From: Nansenia antarctica
Taxonomy: Eukaryota; Chordata; Actinopteri; Argentiniformes; Microstomatidae
Assembly (NCBI GenBank): GCA_963989245.1
Contig: OZ022345.1
Coordinates: 36,651,146-36,715,145 of the forward strand
Direction: 5' to 3'
DNA: 64,000 nt
Positions 46,971-59,801 of the stretch are shown here, piece after piece. The first letter of the stretch is position 1; each line of letters begins with the position of its first letter. The translations under genes were made by a program, and so were the position numbers. The notes below the pieces were generated by a model, which saw only the letters and a list, made by a program, of their open reading frames with translations, ran no database searches and was not told the DNA's origin.

Positions 46971-48232
46971 CTGGTGTGGATGAGTGTTGAGTTGATAAGG
47001 AAATAGAATCTTCATCAGCTTTTCAAAGTGAAAAAAAAACTAAAATAAATCACATGATCCCATATATTCAAGTTAGTTTCACTAGGAATAAATAGTAGAG
47101 GAGGAAAGTTAGACCAGTTATATATTTAGAAAACTCATTACTTACATTCATCATTCTCAGACAGGGTGTAGAGGTTCTTAGATAAAATAAACTAAAACAT
47201 TAAAACCTGCTTTCTTTGAAGTAAATGTCAGTTCAACACAATATGGAACACAATACGGAAAATGAAGATGGGTGGACTAACATTGTGGCTAGCCTACTTA
47301 ACATCAAGACCGCCCCCAATCTATGGACTTTCAAGACTCTGCTCAAATCCCACTATTGCTGTGAAAAAGGCTATTGAGACGTCCTCATGCTTTATTTAGT
47401 TTGGACATTTGTCTTTGTCTTAAATGTGTGCTGTAACAAATGTTGGTTGTCCCCTATTCTATTGTCCTTACGCTCTACTCTATGACTATGAGGCTGGGAA
47501 GACAAATCGGCAACACACTACATGAACTGAATTGAGATTATATAGAAAAATAGTCATAGTACCTGGTGTTGATGACTGCAGAGGAGAGTCTATCATTGTA
47601 GAGTCATCAGTGGCTTTTCAAACAAAGATCAAAGCACATGAACAACTTCAAACAGGAACAAGTAGCACAGAATGAGAGGAAAGACCAGTTATATATTAAA
47701 AATACAAACGCATTGCTTACAGGCATATTCTTCTTTGTCCTTTTCTTCTAATTCAAAGAGGTCCATAGAAACTGATCGTTAAAAGGAAATATCGTTAAAA
47801 TGTGCTTTCTTAAATACAAATAATTATTAAATTGAGATGGGTGAACCAACATTGTGACCAAACTCACATGGATTTGGGGGTTTTTTTTTTTAGCATTTGC
47901 TTCACAGAGGCCTTCTGCAACCCTGCAACAAATATACTGATATGAACAATAACTACACATGAACAATCAATTTGTAGCAAGACAGACATCCGGGGTGAAT
48001 AGAAAGTTAACATTTATAAGTATAGAATAGAGCGCCAACTAGATTTTACCTGAAGTGACTTTTTTGAATTTTGGCGGTGGGGCAGGGAAGACAACACCTG
48101 TAATGACAAAGACGTGTCAATACCTATGCTAATGCTACTGAACATTTGCAGGTCTTGCAGAAATGAATAAAGGTATGGATTACTCGTACATTTCTTGGCT
48201 GGTGGAGAGATGGATGAATCCCCAGAAGACAT
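46971..48232 (-). CDS. Unrecognised gene: series of small in-phase exons
   Basis: Six exon candidates with AG/GT borders, in transcript order: 48232-48190 (ATG; MSSGDSSISPPAKK), 48097-48050 (VVFPAPPPKFKKVTS), 47771-47721 (SMDLFELEEKDKEEYA), 47613-47563 (TDDSTMIDSPLQSSTP), 47191-47146 (LSKNLYTLSENDE) and 47018-46971 (DEDSISLSTQHSSTP). The first four join in a single frame, all phase 1 (43, 48, 51, 51 nt). Exons 3-4 and 5-6 look like a duplicated pair: an acidic exon, then a Ser/Thr-rich exon ending SSTP. Exon 5 (46 nt) breaks the phase rule, so it may be degenerate or mis-bounded. No domain is recognised and the 3' end is not found; it may be a truncated gene. Confidence 0.45.
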
Positions 48233-48524
48233 ATCTAGGCATAAATGGATGAAAAAGTTTGGTGTTAAGTTTGTTCAATTGTTGTAATAACAAAATAGAT
48301 AATTTGTCTATTAGTATTAGTTCTATTAATAGTATTAGTATAATATTCGTCTAATATTAATAACTATTCTGTTCCCACTGCGCGTAACCAGGGCGCAACT
48401 TCAACAGATAGCAAACACACACTGACACATCAATGAATCCTCAGACGCTGGAGTAAAGTTCAGTTCTTTACTAAATCCTCAGAAACATGAGTGGTCGTTT
48501 GGTTATTATATATATATATATATA
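48233..48524. other. Spacer with TA repeat
   Basis: (TA)n at ~48507-48524 next to the A-run of the transporter retrogene. No other feature seen. Confidence 0.55.
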
Positions 48525-48715
48525 TTTTTTTTCCGGTTGAAATATTTATTGCATGAAAACGGTTAATCCATTTAAGCTTGGCGTAATTGGAAGGCTCTGC
48601 TCTGTAGAGATCCCTGCCTGGAGTTAAACAACCACAACATACCAGTCATGAGATATGGCAGGGAAGGGAGTTTCAGACCAGGTCTATAAAAACAATCCCT
48701 TCTGTCTCCTGCCTC
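48525..48715 (-). terminator. 3' UTR, polyadenylation signal and A-run of the transporter gene
   Basis: On the minus strand an AATAAA (48550-48545) is followed after ~12 bases by A8 (48532-48525), ~165 bases after the stop codon. The A-run right after the cleavage position is what a retroposed mRNA leaves behind. Confidence 0.7.
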
Positions 48716-50533
48716 TCACATGGTTGTCTCGCTGTTGCGATGTTTGAGAGAGTCGTTCTCCTGGCAGATGAGCTGGTAGGGCTTCTCGTTCTCTTCGTTC
48801 ACAGAGTTGCCCATCTCTGCGTCCTGGCTCAGGAGCTCCTGTTTGGACAGGTGCTCCACGATGCCCGCGCCCACCGAGTCTCCCAGCACGTTGGTGGTGG
48901 TGCGCAGGCGGTCCAGGAACCAATCCACTGCGATGATCAGTGTTATGTCGTCCGCGGGCAGGCCCACCGATGTCAATACGATCACCATGGTAACCAGACC
49001 CGCCTGAGGGATACCTGCTGCTCCGATGCTGGCAGCTGTTGCCGTGATACTGATGGTGAGGATCTGCCCGAAGTTGAGGTCCATGTTGTTGACCTGGGCG
49101 ATAAAGATGGCCGCCACAGCCTCGTAGAGGGCCGTGCCGTCCATGTTGATGGTGGCGCCCACGGGCAGGACGAAGCGCGTCACCCGCTTGTCCACGTGGT
49201 TATTCTCCTCCAGGCAGCGGAAGGTGATGGGCAGGGTGGCAGAGCTGGAGGACGTTCCCAGGGCCGTGATGAGAGCCTGCAGCAGCCCAGCGATGAAGGT
49301 GAAAGGGTTCTTCCTGGCAACCAGGAAGTAGAGAAGAGGCAGGACGACCATGCCGTGGATGAGGAGACCTACGATCACAGTCACAGTGTACATCCCAAGC
49401 TGACCTCCGACCTGAGCCAGGTCCTTCATCTCCACGATCTTACCAGCTATCAGGAAGAGGATGCCTACAGGAGCATACCAGATGATGATGGCGACCAGCC
49501 TCATGATGGCCTCGTTGAGGCAGTCGAAGAAGTCCCTGAGGGCCTGTCCCTGCTGCTTCATGTTCCCCATGACCAGGCCGAAGCACATGGAGAACACCAC
49601 CAGGCCCAGGGCGTTCACCCCGTTAGAGAAGCCCGACATGGGGATCACCTCCTCCACCGTCTCCTGTATGGTCTGCAGCACCTTGGTCACGTTCCCAGTC
49701 AGGCCAGCCTCTGTAGTGTTGAGGGAATCAGTCAGGTTGAGTGCGATGGTCACGTTCCTGGTGCGGATGGTCTTCTTGTACACTGTCTTGTACTGCTTGA
49801 AACAGGCTTCTACCAGGTTAGGAGGGAACATGTTTCTGATGAGGTCCAGGAAGGCGTCGGCAGCTTGTACTGGCTCTATGGTGCCGCTGGAGGTCACAGG
49901 AGTGTCCCTCCTGCCCTTCCCCGGCTTGATGATCATCACCATGACGATGCCGATGAAGACCGCGATGATGGTGGTCACCATGTAGTAGACCACCACCCGC
50001 ATGCCCATCTTACCTGAGGCTTTGCTGTCCAGAGAAGAAATACCTGTGACCAGACTGGAGACTATGAGAGGCAGCACCAGCATCTGCAGCATCCTCATCA
50101 GCAGCTCTCCAGGGAAGGAGAAGTACTTGATCTCCCTCAGGGTCAGGTTCTGGGGCCGCAGGGCAAAGCCCAACATCACACCCAGAGCCACTGCTGCGAT
50201 GGTGAAGAGCACAAAGAGGTTCCGGCGTAAGAACGCCTTCACGCTCTCCCTGGTGACGCTGCTCATCCTGTCCTTCACGCTGGTCGCTCTCTTCTCCATG
50301 GCCCTGTGTAGCCGGCGCCACAGGGGGCCTCGTTCGGGGACGTTGGGGGGCTTGTCTGAGTCCTCGTTCAGGAAAAGGCTGGTGGCGTTGGCTGGTGGCT
50401 TTACCACATTACCGTGTATGATGGCTTGTATGCTGCAGTCCGGCCCCTCTGTCTGCACCTCGAACCTCAGCATGTCTTTGGTGCGCACTTTGCCCTGGGA
50501 GTACTGCATACAGCACTGGACGTCTCTCTGCAT
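48716..50533 (-). CDS. Intronless excitatory amino-acid (glutamate) transporter, SLC1 family
   Basis: A single 605-codon open frame, Na+-coupled glutamate/aspartate uptake in the plasma membrane. Family motifs are intact: YFSFPGELLMRMLQMLVLPL (137-156), serine-rich hairpin SSSS (428-431), NMDGT (463-467), HP2 TSVGLP (521-526) and DWFLDRLRTTTN (537-548) with the substrate-binding Asp/Arg/Thr/Asn. N-glycosylation sites lie in the large extracellular loop (260, 266, 272, 281). The tail EMGNSVNEENEKPYQLI resembles EAAT1, while TSLFLNED near residue 52 resembles the EAAT4 start, so the exact paralog is unclear (slc1a3, slc1a6 or fish slc1a8/9). Such genes normally have about ten introns; none here, plus an AATAAA and A-run, indicates a retrogene. 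Residues 1-41 are a chemokine-like exon. Met79 (codon at 50299, context ggccATGg) gives 527 residues and is an alternative start. Confidence 0.93.
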   Translation of the reverse strand: MQRDVQCCMQYSQGKVRTKDMLRFEVQTEGPDCSIQAIIHGNVVKPPANATSLFLNEDSDKPPNVPERGPLWRRLHRAMEKRATSVKDRMSSVTRESVKAFLRRNLFVLFTIAAVALGVMLGFALRPQNLTLREIKYFSFPGELLMRMLQMLVLPLIVSSLVTGISSLDSKASGKMGMRVVVYYMVTTIIAVFIGIVMVMIIKPGKGRRDTPVTSSGTIEPVQAADAFLDLIRNMFPPNLVEACFKQYKTVYKKTIRTRNVTIALNLTDSLNTTEAGLTGNVTKVLQTIQETVEEVIPMSGFSNGVNALGLVVFSMCFGLVMGNMKQQGQALRDFFDCLNEAIMRLVAIIIWYAPVGILFLIAGKIVEMKDLAQVGGQLGMYTVTVIVGLLIHGMVVLPLLYFLVARKNPFTFIAGLLQALITALGTSSSSATLPITFRCLEENNHVDKRVTRFVLPVGATINMDGTALYEAVAAIFIAQVNNMDLNFGQILTISITATAASIGAAGIPQAGLVTMVIVLTSVGLPADDITLIIAVDWFLDRLRTTTNVLGDSVGAGIVEHLSKQELLSQDAEMGNSVNEENEKPYQLICQENDSLKHRNSETTM

Positions 50534-51079
50534 CTGGACCCCGTCACCTTGTCATCAGTTTGGTAACGACTAATTGTCCAGTTCCTCAACCAATAGAAAC
50601 GTACAGTTCCTCAACCGATAGAAACGTGCTGTTCTGTTTCAGACGAAGTAGAAGTTTGCTCTGCTCAAACTAACCGGAACTGTTCAGGTGTTGAATTAAC
50701 ATTAACAATTTAATTATCGCCATTTAAACACATTTTTTATTCATTTGTTTGTCAAGTCTATTTATGTCTTGCAAATGTCTTTAGGATAACCTAACCCTAC
50801 ATGTTAATGATGTGGTAGGTCAGGTGGTCAGAACATGTACTTCAAAATGTATGTACTTCAAAAGGCACTAAAAATATTTTGTGGAAAATGTACTAATAGG
50901 GCCAAAGAGGTCACATCATATATATCACTGTGAATAGCTTGCTGGTGGGCTAGTAACACCACACAAGTAGGACTTATGAATCTAGAATGAAATGGATGTG
51001 AAGTGACACTCACCGAAAGTCAAGAGGAGAAGGAGAAGCAGGATGGCCTTCCTCACACCAATGTTGAACAACGCACCAG
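50413..51079 (-). pseudogene. CC-chemokine-like exon pair upstream of the transporter
   Basis: Block 1 (51079-51014, 66 nt; acceptor ctgtag, donor gtgagt) encodes a leader-like VRKAILLLLLLLTFG. Block 2 (50547-50413, 135 nt; acceptor acaag, donor gtaatg) encodes DVQCCMQYSQGKVRTKDM and GPDCSIQAII. Joined in phase (G|GT) they give leader + CC + 24 residues + C-S-I-x-A-I-I, which is exactly the CC-chemokine spacing and most like CCL19/21/25. The exon 3 with the fourth Cys is absent: after the donor the frame runs into the transporter N-terminus. The position where a leader Met would be is GTG in every copy, and block 1 has its own acceptor, so either the start is lost or an ATG exon lies elsewhere. 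Confidence 0.65.
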
Positions 51080-51606
51080 CTACAGGGAGAGAGAAAAAGG
51101 CTAATGTCAACAAACAAACAAGTAATGCTAACAAATGATCTACAGGAGAGAGATAATGCTAATTGTTAAGTATACATTACTCGATTAAACACATGCACGC
51201 ACGCACGCAAACACACACACACACACACATGCACAGACACACATACACACACACATGACCAACGTGCGCATACACACCGCAACGCAACACATCTGCATAC
51301 ACACCACAACATGCACATGCACACTGCAATAAACACGCACGTACACACACACACACACGTACACACACACACGCACACACAAACAATGGGATCAACGTTT
51401 GCGGAAGTGTTTGTGAAATGGTTTGCGGAAGCAAGATTTTGTGCTAATTGTAAGATTGTTGGTAAAAACAGACATTGTACATTTGTTTAATTATTATAAT
51501 TTTTTAAAATATATTTTGGGTGTATTCAGCAATGGCATGTTCAGGTCAGAAAGAGGCATACAAATGAAAAAAGATCCATCCATCTATCCATCCATCCATC
51601 CATCCA

Positions 51607-52997
51607 TCATTTACCATAAGATAATAAGCTGCTCATCCTGTCCTTCACGCTGGTCGCTCTCTTCTCCATGGCCCTGTGTAGCCGGCGCCACAGGGGGCCT
51701 CGTTCGGGGACGTTGGGGGGCTTGTCTGAGTCCTCGTTCAGGAAAAGGCTGGTGGCGTTGGCTGGTGGCTTTACCACATTACCGTGTATGATGGCTTGTA
51801 TGCTGCAGTCCGGCCCCTCTGTCTGCACCTCGAACCTCAGCACGTCTTTGGTGCGCACTTTGCCCTGGGAGTACTGCATACAGCACTGGACGTCTCTCTG
51901 CATCTGGACCCCGTCACCTTGTCATCAGTTTGGTAACGACTAATTGTCCAGTTCCTCAACCAATAGAAACATAGAGTTCCTCAACCGATAGAAACGTGCT
52001 GTTCTGTTTCAGACGAAGTAGAAGTTTGCTCTGCTCAAACTAACCGGAACTGTTCAGGTGTTGAATTAACATTAACAATTTAATTATCGCCATTTAAACA
52101 CATTTTTTATTCATTTGTTTGTCAAGTCTATTTATGTCTTGCAAATGTCTTTAGGATAACCTAACCCTACATGTTAATGATGTGGTAGGTCAGGTGGTCA
52201 GAACATGTACTTCAAAATGTATGTACTTCAAAAGGCACTAAAAATATTTTGTGGAAAATGTACTAATAGGGCCAAAGAGGTCACATCATATATATCACTG
52301 TGAATAGCTTGCTGGTGGGCTAGTAACACCACACAAGTAGGACTTATGAATCTAGAATGAAATGGATGTGAAGTGACACTCACCGAAAGTCAAGAGGAGA
52401 AGGAGAAGCAGGATGGCCTTCCTCACACCAATGTTGAACAACGCACCAGCTACAGGGAGAGAGAAAAAGGCTAATGTCAACAAACAAACAAGTAATGCTA
52501 ACAAATGATCTACAGGAGAGAGATAATGCTAATTGTTAAGTATACATTACTCGATTAAACACATGCACGCACGCACGCAAACACACACACACACACATGC
52601 ACAGACACACATACACACACACATGACCAACGTGCGCATACACACCGCAACGCAACACATCTGCATACACACCACAACATGCACATGCACACTGCAATAA
52701 ACACGCACGTACACACACACACACACACGTACACACACACACGCACACACAAACAATGGGATCAACGTTTGCGGAAGTGTTTGTGAAATGGTTTGCGGAA
52801 GCAAGATTTTGTGCTAATTGTAAGATTGTTGGTAAAAACAGACATTGTACATTTGTTTAATTATTATAATTTTTTAAAATATATTTTGGGTGTATTCAGC
52901 AATGGCATGTTCAGGTCAGAAAGAGGCATACAAATGAAAAAAGATCCATCCATCTATCCATCCATCCATCCATCCATCATTTACCATAAGATAATAA
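51607..52997 (-). pseudogene. Array copy 2: truncated transporter 5' part
   Basis: The 98-codon frame 51903-51607 is identical to residues 1-92 of the transporter ORF except Met21 to Val (shared by all copies), with a 6-residue tail. It retains both chemokine-like blocks. Confidence 0.85.
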
Positions 52998-54367
52998 GCT
53001 GCTCATCCTGTCCTTCACGCTGGTCGCTCTCTTCTCCATGGCCCTGTGTAGCCGGCGCCACAGGGGGCCTCGTTCGGGGACGTTGGGGGGCTTGTCTGAG
53101 TCCTCGTTCAGGAAAAGGCTGGTGGCGTTGGCTGGTGGCTTTACCACATTACCGTGTATGATGGCTTGTATGCTGCAGTCCGGCCCCTCTGTCTGCACCT
53201 CGAACCTCAGCACGTCTTTGGTGCGCACTTTGCCCTGGGAGTACTGCATACAGCACTGGACGTCTCTCTGCATCTGGACCCCGTCACCTTGTCATCAGTT
53301 TGGTAACGACTAATTGTCCAGTTCCTCAACCAATAGAAACGTAGAGTTCCTCAACCGATAGAAACGTGCTGTTCTGTTTCAGACGAAGTAGAAGTTTGCT
53401 CTGCTCAAACTAACCGGAACTGTTCAGGTGTTGAATTAACATTAACAATTTAATTATCGCCATTTAAACACATTTTTTATTCATTTGTTTGTCAAGTCTA
53501 TTTATGTCTTGCAAATGTCTTTAGGATAACCTAACCCTACATGTTAATGATGTGGTAGGTCAGGTGGTCAGAACATGTACTTCAAAATGTATGTACTTCA
53601 AAAGGCACTAAAAATATTTTGTGGAAAATGTACTAATAGGGCCAAAGAGGTCACATCATATATATCACTGTGAATAGCTTGCTGGTGGGCTAGTAACACC
53701 ACACAAGTAGGACTTATGAATCTAGAATGAAATGGATGTGAAGTGACACTCACCGAAAGTCAAGAGGAGAAGGAGAAGCAGGATGGCCTTCCTCACACCA
53801 ATGTTGAACAACGCACCAGCTACAGGGAGAGAGAAAAAGGCTAATGTCAACAAACAAACAAGTAATGCTAACAAATGATCTACAGGAGAGAGATAATGCT
53901 AATTGTTAAGTATACATTACTCGATTAAACACATGCACGCACGCACGCAAACACACACACACACACACATGCACAGACACACATACACACACATGACCAA
54001 CGTGCGCATACACACCGCAACGCAACACATCTGCATACACACCACAACATGCACATGCACACTGCAATAAACACGCACGTACACACACACACACACACGT
54101 ACACACACACACGCACACACAAACAATGGGATCAACGTTTGCGGAAGTGTTTGTGAAATGGTTTGCGGAAGCAAGATTTTGTGCTAATTGTAAGATTGTT
54201 GGTAAAAACAGACATTGTACATTTGTTTAATTATTATAATTTTTTAAAATATATTTTGGGTGTATTCAGCAATGGCATGTTCAGGTCAGAAAGAGGCATA
54301 CAAATGAAAAAAGATCCATCCATCTATCCATCCATCCATCCATCCATCATTTACCATAAGATAATAA
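52977..54367 (-). pseudogene. Array copy 3
   Basis: Frame 53273-52977; differs from copy 2 mainly in CA-repeat lengths and one leader base (53341). Confidence 0.85.
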
Positions 54368-55739
54368 GCTGCTCATCCTGTCCTTCACGCTGGTCGCTCT
54401 CTTCTCCATGGCCCTGTGTAGCCGGCGCCACAGGGGGCCTCGTTCGGGGACGTTGGGGGGCTTGTCTGAGTCCTCGTTCAGGAAAAGGCTGGTGGCGTTG
54501 GCTGGTGGCTTTACCACATTACCGTGTATGATGGCTTGTATGCTGCAGTCCGGCCCCTCTGTCTGCACCTCGAACCTCAGCACGTCTTTGGTGCGCACTT
54601 TGCCCTGGGAGTACTGCATACAGCACTGGACGTCTCTCTGCATCTGGACCCCGTCACCTTGTCATCAGTTTGGTAACGACTAATTGTCCAGTTCCTCAAC
54701 CAATAGAAACGTAGAGTTCCTCAACCGATAGAAACGTGCTGTTCTGTTTCAGACGAAGTAGAAGTTTGCTCTGCTCAAACTAACCGGAACTGTTCAGGTG
54801 TTGAATTAACATTAACAATTTAATTATCGCCATTTAAACACATTTTTTATTCATTTGTTTGTCAAGTCTATTTATGTCTTGCAAATGTCTTTAGGATAAC
54901 CTAACCCTACATGTTAATGATGTGGTAGGTCAGGTGGTCAGAACATGTACTTCAAAATGTATGTACTTCAAAAGGCACTAAAAATATTTTGTGGAAAATG
55001 TACTAATAGGGCCAAAGAGGTCACATCATATATATCACTGTGAATAGCTTGCTGGTGGGCTAGTAACACCACACAAGTAGGACTTATGAATCTAGAATGA
55101 AATGGATGTGAAGTGACACTCACCGAAAGTCAAGAGGAGAAGGAGAAGCAGGATGGCCTTCCTCACACCAATGTTGAACAACGCACCAGCTACAGGGAGA
55201 GAGAAAAAGGCTAATGTCAACAAACAAACAAGTAATGCTAACAAATGATCTACAGGAGAGAGATAATGCTAATTGTTAAGTATACATTACTCGATTAAAC
55301 ACATGCACGCACGCACGCAAACACACACACACACATGCACAGACACACATACACACACACATGACCAACGTGCGCATACACACCGCAACGCAACACATCT
55401 GCATACACACCACAACATGCACATGCACACTGCAATAAACACGCACGTACACACACACACACACACACGTACACACACACGCACACACAAACAATGGGAT
55501 CAACGTTTGCGGAAGTGTTTGTGAAATGGTTTGCGGAAGCAAGATTTTGTGCTAATTGTAAGATTGTTGGTAAAAACAGACATTGTACATTTGTTTAATT
55601 ATTATAATTTTTTAAAATATATTTTGGGTGTATTCAGCAATGGCATGTTCAGGTCAGAAAGAGGCATACAAATGAAAAAAGATCCATCCATCTATCCATC
55701 CATCCATCCATCCATCCATCATTTACCATAAGATAATAA
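54347..55739 (-). pseudogene. Array copy 4
   Basis: Frame 54643-54347. The CA tract lacks one aca unit relative to copy 3's neighbour; otherwise equivalent. Confidence 0.85.
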
Positions 55740-57070
55740 GCTGCTCATCCTGTCCTTCACGCTGGTCGCTCTCTTCTCCATGGCCCTGTGTAGCCGGCGC
55801 CACAGGGGGCCTCGTTCGGGGACGTTGGGGGGCTTGTCTGAGTCCTCGTTCAGGAAAAGGCTGGTGGCGTTGGCTGGTGGCTTTACCACATTACCGTGTA
55901 TGATGGCTTGTATGCTGCAGTCCGGCCCCTCTGTCTGCACCTCGAACCTCAGCACGTCTTTGGTGCGCACTTTGCCCTGGGAGTACTGCATACAGCACTG
56001 GACGTCTCTCTGCATCTGGACCCCGTCACCTTGTCATCAGTTTGGTAACGACTAATTGTCCAGTTCCTCAACCAATAGAAACGTAGAGTTCCTCAACCGA
56101 TAGAAACGTGCTGTTCTGTTTCAGACGAAGTAGAAGGTGTTGAATTAACATTAACAATTTAATTATCGCCATTTAAACACATTTTTTATTCATTTGTTTG
56201 TCAAGTCTATTTATGTCTTGCAAATGTCTTTAGGATAACCTAACCCTACATGTTAATGATGTGGTAGGTCAGGTGGTCAGAACATGTACTTCAAAATGTA
56301 TGTACTTCAAAAGGCACTAAAAATATTTTGTGGAAAATGTACTAATAGGGCCAAAGAGGTCACATCATATATATCACTGTGAATAGCTTGCTGGTGGGCT
56401 AGTAACACCACACAAGTAGGACTTATGAATCTAGAATGAAATGGATGTGAAGTGACACTCACCGAAAGTCAAGAGGAGAAGGAGAAGCAGGATGGCCTTC
56501 CTCACACCAATGTTGAACAACGCACCAGCTACAGGGAGAGAGAAAAAGGCTAATGTCAACAAACAAACAAGTAATGCTAACAAATGATCTACAGGAGAGA
56601 GATAATGCTAATTGTTAAGTATACATTACTCGATTAAACACATGCACGCACGCACGCAAACACACACACACACACATGCACAGACACACATACACACACA
56701 CATGACCAACGTGCGCATACACACCGCAACGCAACACATCTGCATACACACCACAACATGCACATGCACACTGCAATAAACACGCACGTACACACACACA
56801 CACGTACACACACACGCACACACAAACAATGGGATCAACGTTTGCGGAAGTGTTTGTGAAATGGTTTGCGGAAGCAAGATTTTGTGCTAATTGTAAGATT
56901 GTTGGTAAAAACAGACATTGTACATTTGTTTAATTATTATAATTTTTTAAAATATATTTTGGGTGTATTCAGCAATGGCATGTTCAGGTCAGAAAGAGGC
57001 ATACAAATGAAAAAAGATCCATCCATCTATCCATCCATCCATCCATCCATCATTTACCATAAGATAATAA
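55719..57070 (-). pseudogene. Array copy 5 (33-bp deletion in the leader intron)
   Basis: Frame 56015-55719 intact. About 33 bp (the tttgctctgctcaaactaac region) are missing near 56135, between the two chemokine-like blocks. This explains most of the shorter 1331-bp length. Confidence 0.85.
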
Positions 57071-58438
57071 GCTGCTCATCCTGTCCTTCACGCTGGTCGC
57101 TCTCTTCTCCATGGCCCTGTGTAGCCGGCGCCACAGGGGGCCTCGTTCGGGGACGTTGGGGGGCTTGTCTGAGTCCTCGTTCAGGAAAAGGCTGGTGGCG
57201 TTGGCTGGTGGCTTTACCACATTACCGTGTATGATGGCTTGTATGCTGCAGTCCGGCCCCTCTGTCTGCACCTCGAACCTCAGCACGTCTTTGGTGCGCA
57301 CTTTGCCTTGGGAGTACTGCATACAGCACTGGACGTCTCTCTGCATCTGGACCCCGTCACCTTGTCATCAGTTTGGTAACGACTAATTGTCCAGTTCCTC
57401 AACCAATAGAAATGTACAGTTCCTCAACCGATAGAAACGTGCTGTTCTGTTTCAGACGAAGTAGAAGTTTGCTCTGCTCAAACTAACCGGAACTGTTCAG
57501 GTGTTGAATTAACATTAACAATTTAATTATCGCCATTTAAACACATTTTTTATTCATTTGTTTGTCAAGTCTATTTATGTCTTGCAAATGTCTTTAGGAT
57601 AACCTAACCCTACATGTTAATGATGTGGTAGGTCAGGTGGTCAGAACATGTACTTCAAAATGTATGTACTTCAAAAGGCACTAAAAATATTTTGTGGAAA
57701 ATGTACTAATAGGGCCAAAGAGGTCACATCATATATATCACTGTGAATAGCTTGCTGGTGGGCTAGTAACACCACACAAGTAGGACTTATGAATCTAGAA
57801 TGAAATGGATGTGAAGTGACACTCACCGAAAGTCAAGAGGAGAAGGAGAACCAGGATGGCCTTCCTCACACCAATGTTGAACAACGCACCAGCTACAGGG
57901 AGAGAGAAAAAGGCTAATGTCAACAAACAAACAAGTAATGCTAACAAATGATCTACAGGAGAGAGATAATGCTAATTGTTAAGTATACATTACTCGATTA
58001 AACACATGCACGCACGCACGCAAACACACACACACACACATGCACAGACACACATACACACACACATGACCAACGTGCGCATACACACCGCAACGCAACA
58101 CATCTGCATACACACCACAACATGCACATGCACACTGCAATAAACACGCACGTACACACACACACACACGTACACACACACACGCACACACAAACAATGG
58201 GATCAACGTTTGCGGAAGTGTTTGTGAAATGGTTTGCGGAAGCAAGATTTTGTGCTAATTGTAAGATTGTTGGTAAAAACAGACATTGTACATTTGTTTA
58301 ATTATTATAATTTTTTTAAATATATTTTGGGTGTATTCAGCAATGGCATGTTCAGGTCAGAAAGAGGCATACAAATGAAAAAAGATCCATCCATCTATCC
58401 ATCCATCCATCCATCCATCATTTACCATAAGATAATAA
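57050..58438 (-). pseudogene. Array copy 6
   Basis: Frame 57346-57050 intact. In the leader block a gagaaccagg variant at ~57845 changes one Leu codon to Val. Confidence 0.85.
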
Positions 58439-59801
58439 GCTGCTCATCCTGTCCTTCACGCTGGTCGCTCTCTTCTCCATGGCCCTGTGTAGCCGGCGCC
58501 ACAGGGGGCCTCGTTCGGGGACGTTGGGGGGCTTGTCTGAGTCCTCGTTCAGGAAAAGGCTGGTGGCGTTGGCTGGTGGCTTTACCACATTACCGTGTAT
58601 GATGGCTTGTATGCTGCAGTCCGGCCCCTCTGTCTGCACCTCGAACCTCAGCACGTCTTTGGTGCGCACTTTGCCCTGGGAGTACTGCATACAGCACTGG
58701 ACGTCTCTCTGCATCTGGACCCCGTCACCTTGTCATCAGTTTGGTAACGACTAATTGTCCAGTTCCTCAACCAATAGAAACGTACAGTTCCTCAACCGAT
58801 AGAAACGTGCTGTTCTGTTTCAGACGAAGTAGAAGTTTGCTCTGCTCAAACTAACCGGAACTGTTCAGGTGTTGAATTAACATTAACAATTTAATTATCG
58901 CCATTTAAACACATTTTTTATTCATTTGTTTGTCAAGTCTATTTATGTCTTGCAAATGTCTTTAGGATAACCTAACCCTACATGTTAATGATGTGGTAGG
59001 TCAGGTGGTCAGAACATGTACTTCAAAATGTATGTACTTCAAAAGCACTAAAAATATTTTGTGGAAAATGTACTAATAGGGCCAAAGAGGTCACATCATA
59101 TATATCACTGTGAATAGCTTGCTGGTGGGCTAGTAACACCACACAAGTAGGACTTATGAATCTAGAATGAAATGGATGTGAAGTGACACTCACCGAAAGT
59201 CAAGAGGAGAAGGAGAAGCAGGATGGCCTTCCTCACACCAATGTTGAACAACGCACCAGCTACAGGGAGAGAGAAAAAGGCTAATGTCAACAAACAAACA
59301 AGTAATGCTAACAAATGATCTACAGGAGAGAGATAATGCTAATTGTTAAGTATACATTACTCGATTAAACACATGCACGCACGCACGCAAACACACACAC
59401 ACACACATGCACAGACACACATACACACACACATGACCAACGTGCGCATACACACCGCAACGCAACACATCTGCATACACACCACAACATGCACATGCAC
59501 ACTGCAATAAACACGCACGTACACACACACACACACGTACACACACACACGCACACACAAACAATGGGATCAACGTTTGCGGAAGTGTTTGTGAAATGGT
59601 TTGCGGAAGCAAGATTTTGTGCTAATTGTAAGATTGTTGGTAAAAACAGACATTGTACATTTGTTTAATTATTATAATTTTTTAAAATATATTTTGGGTG
59701 TATTCAGCAATGGCATGTTCAGGTCAGAAAGAGGCATACAAATGAAAAAAGATCCATCCATCTATCCATCCATCCATCCATCATTTACCATAAGATAATA
59801 A
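58418..59801 (-). pseudogene. Array copy 7
   Basis: Frame 58714-58418 intact; one-base deletion in the intron-like part (aaaagcacta, ~59043). Confidence 0.85.

Noticed and set aside
48740..50017. 425-codon plus-strand frame opposite the transporter
   Set aside because: Antisense shadow of the transporter; His/Asp/Gln-rich composition with no motif.
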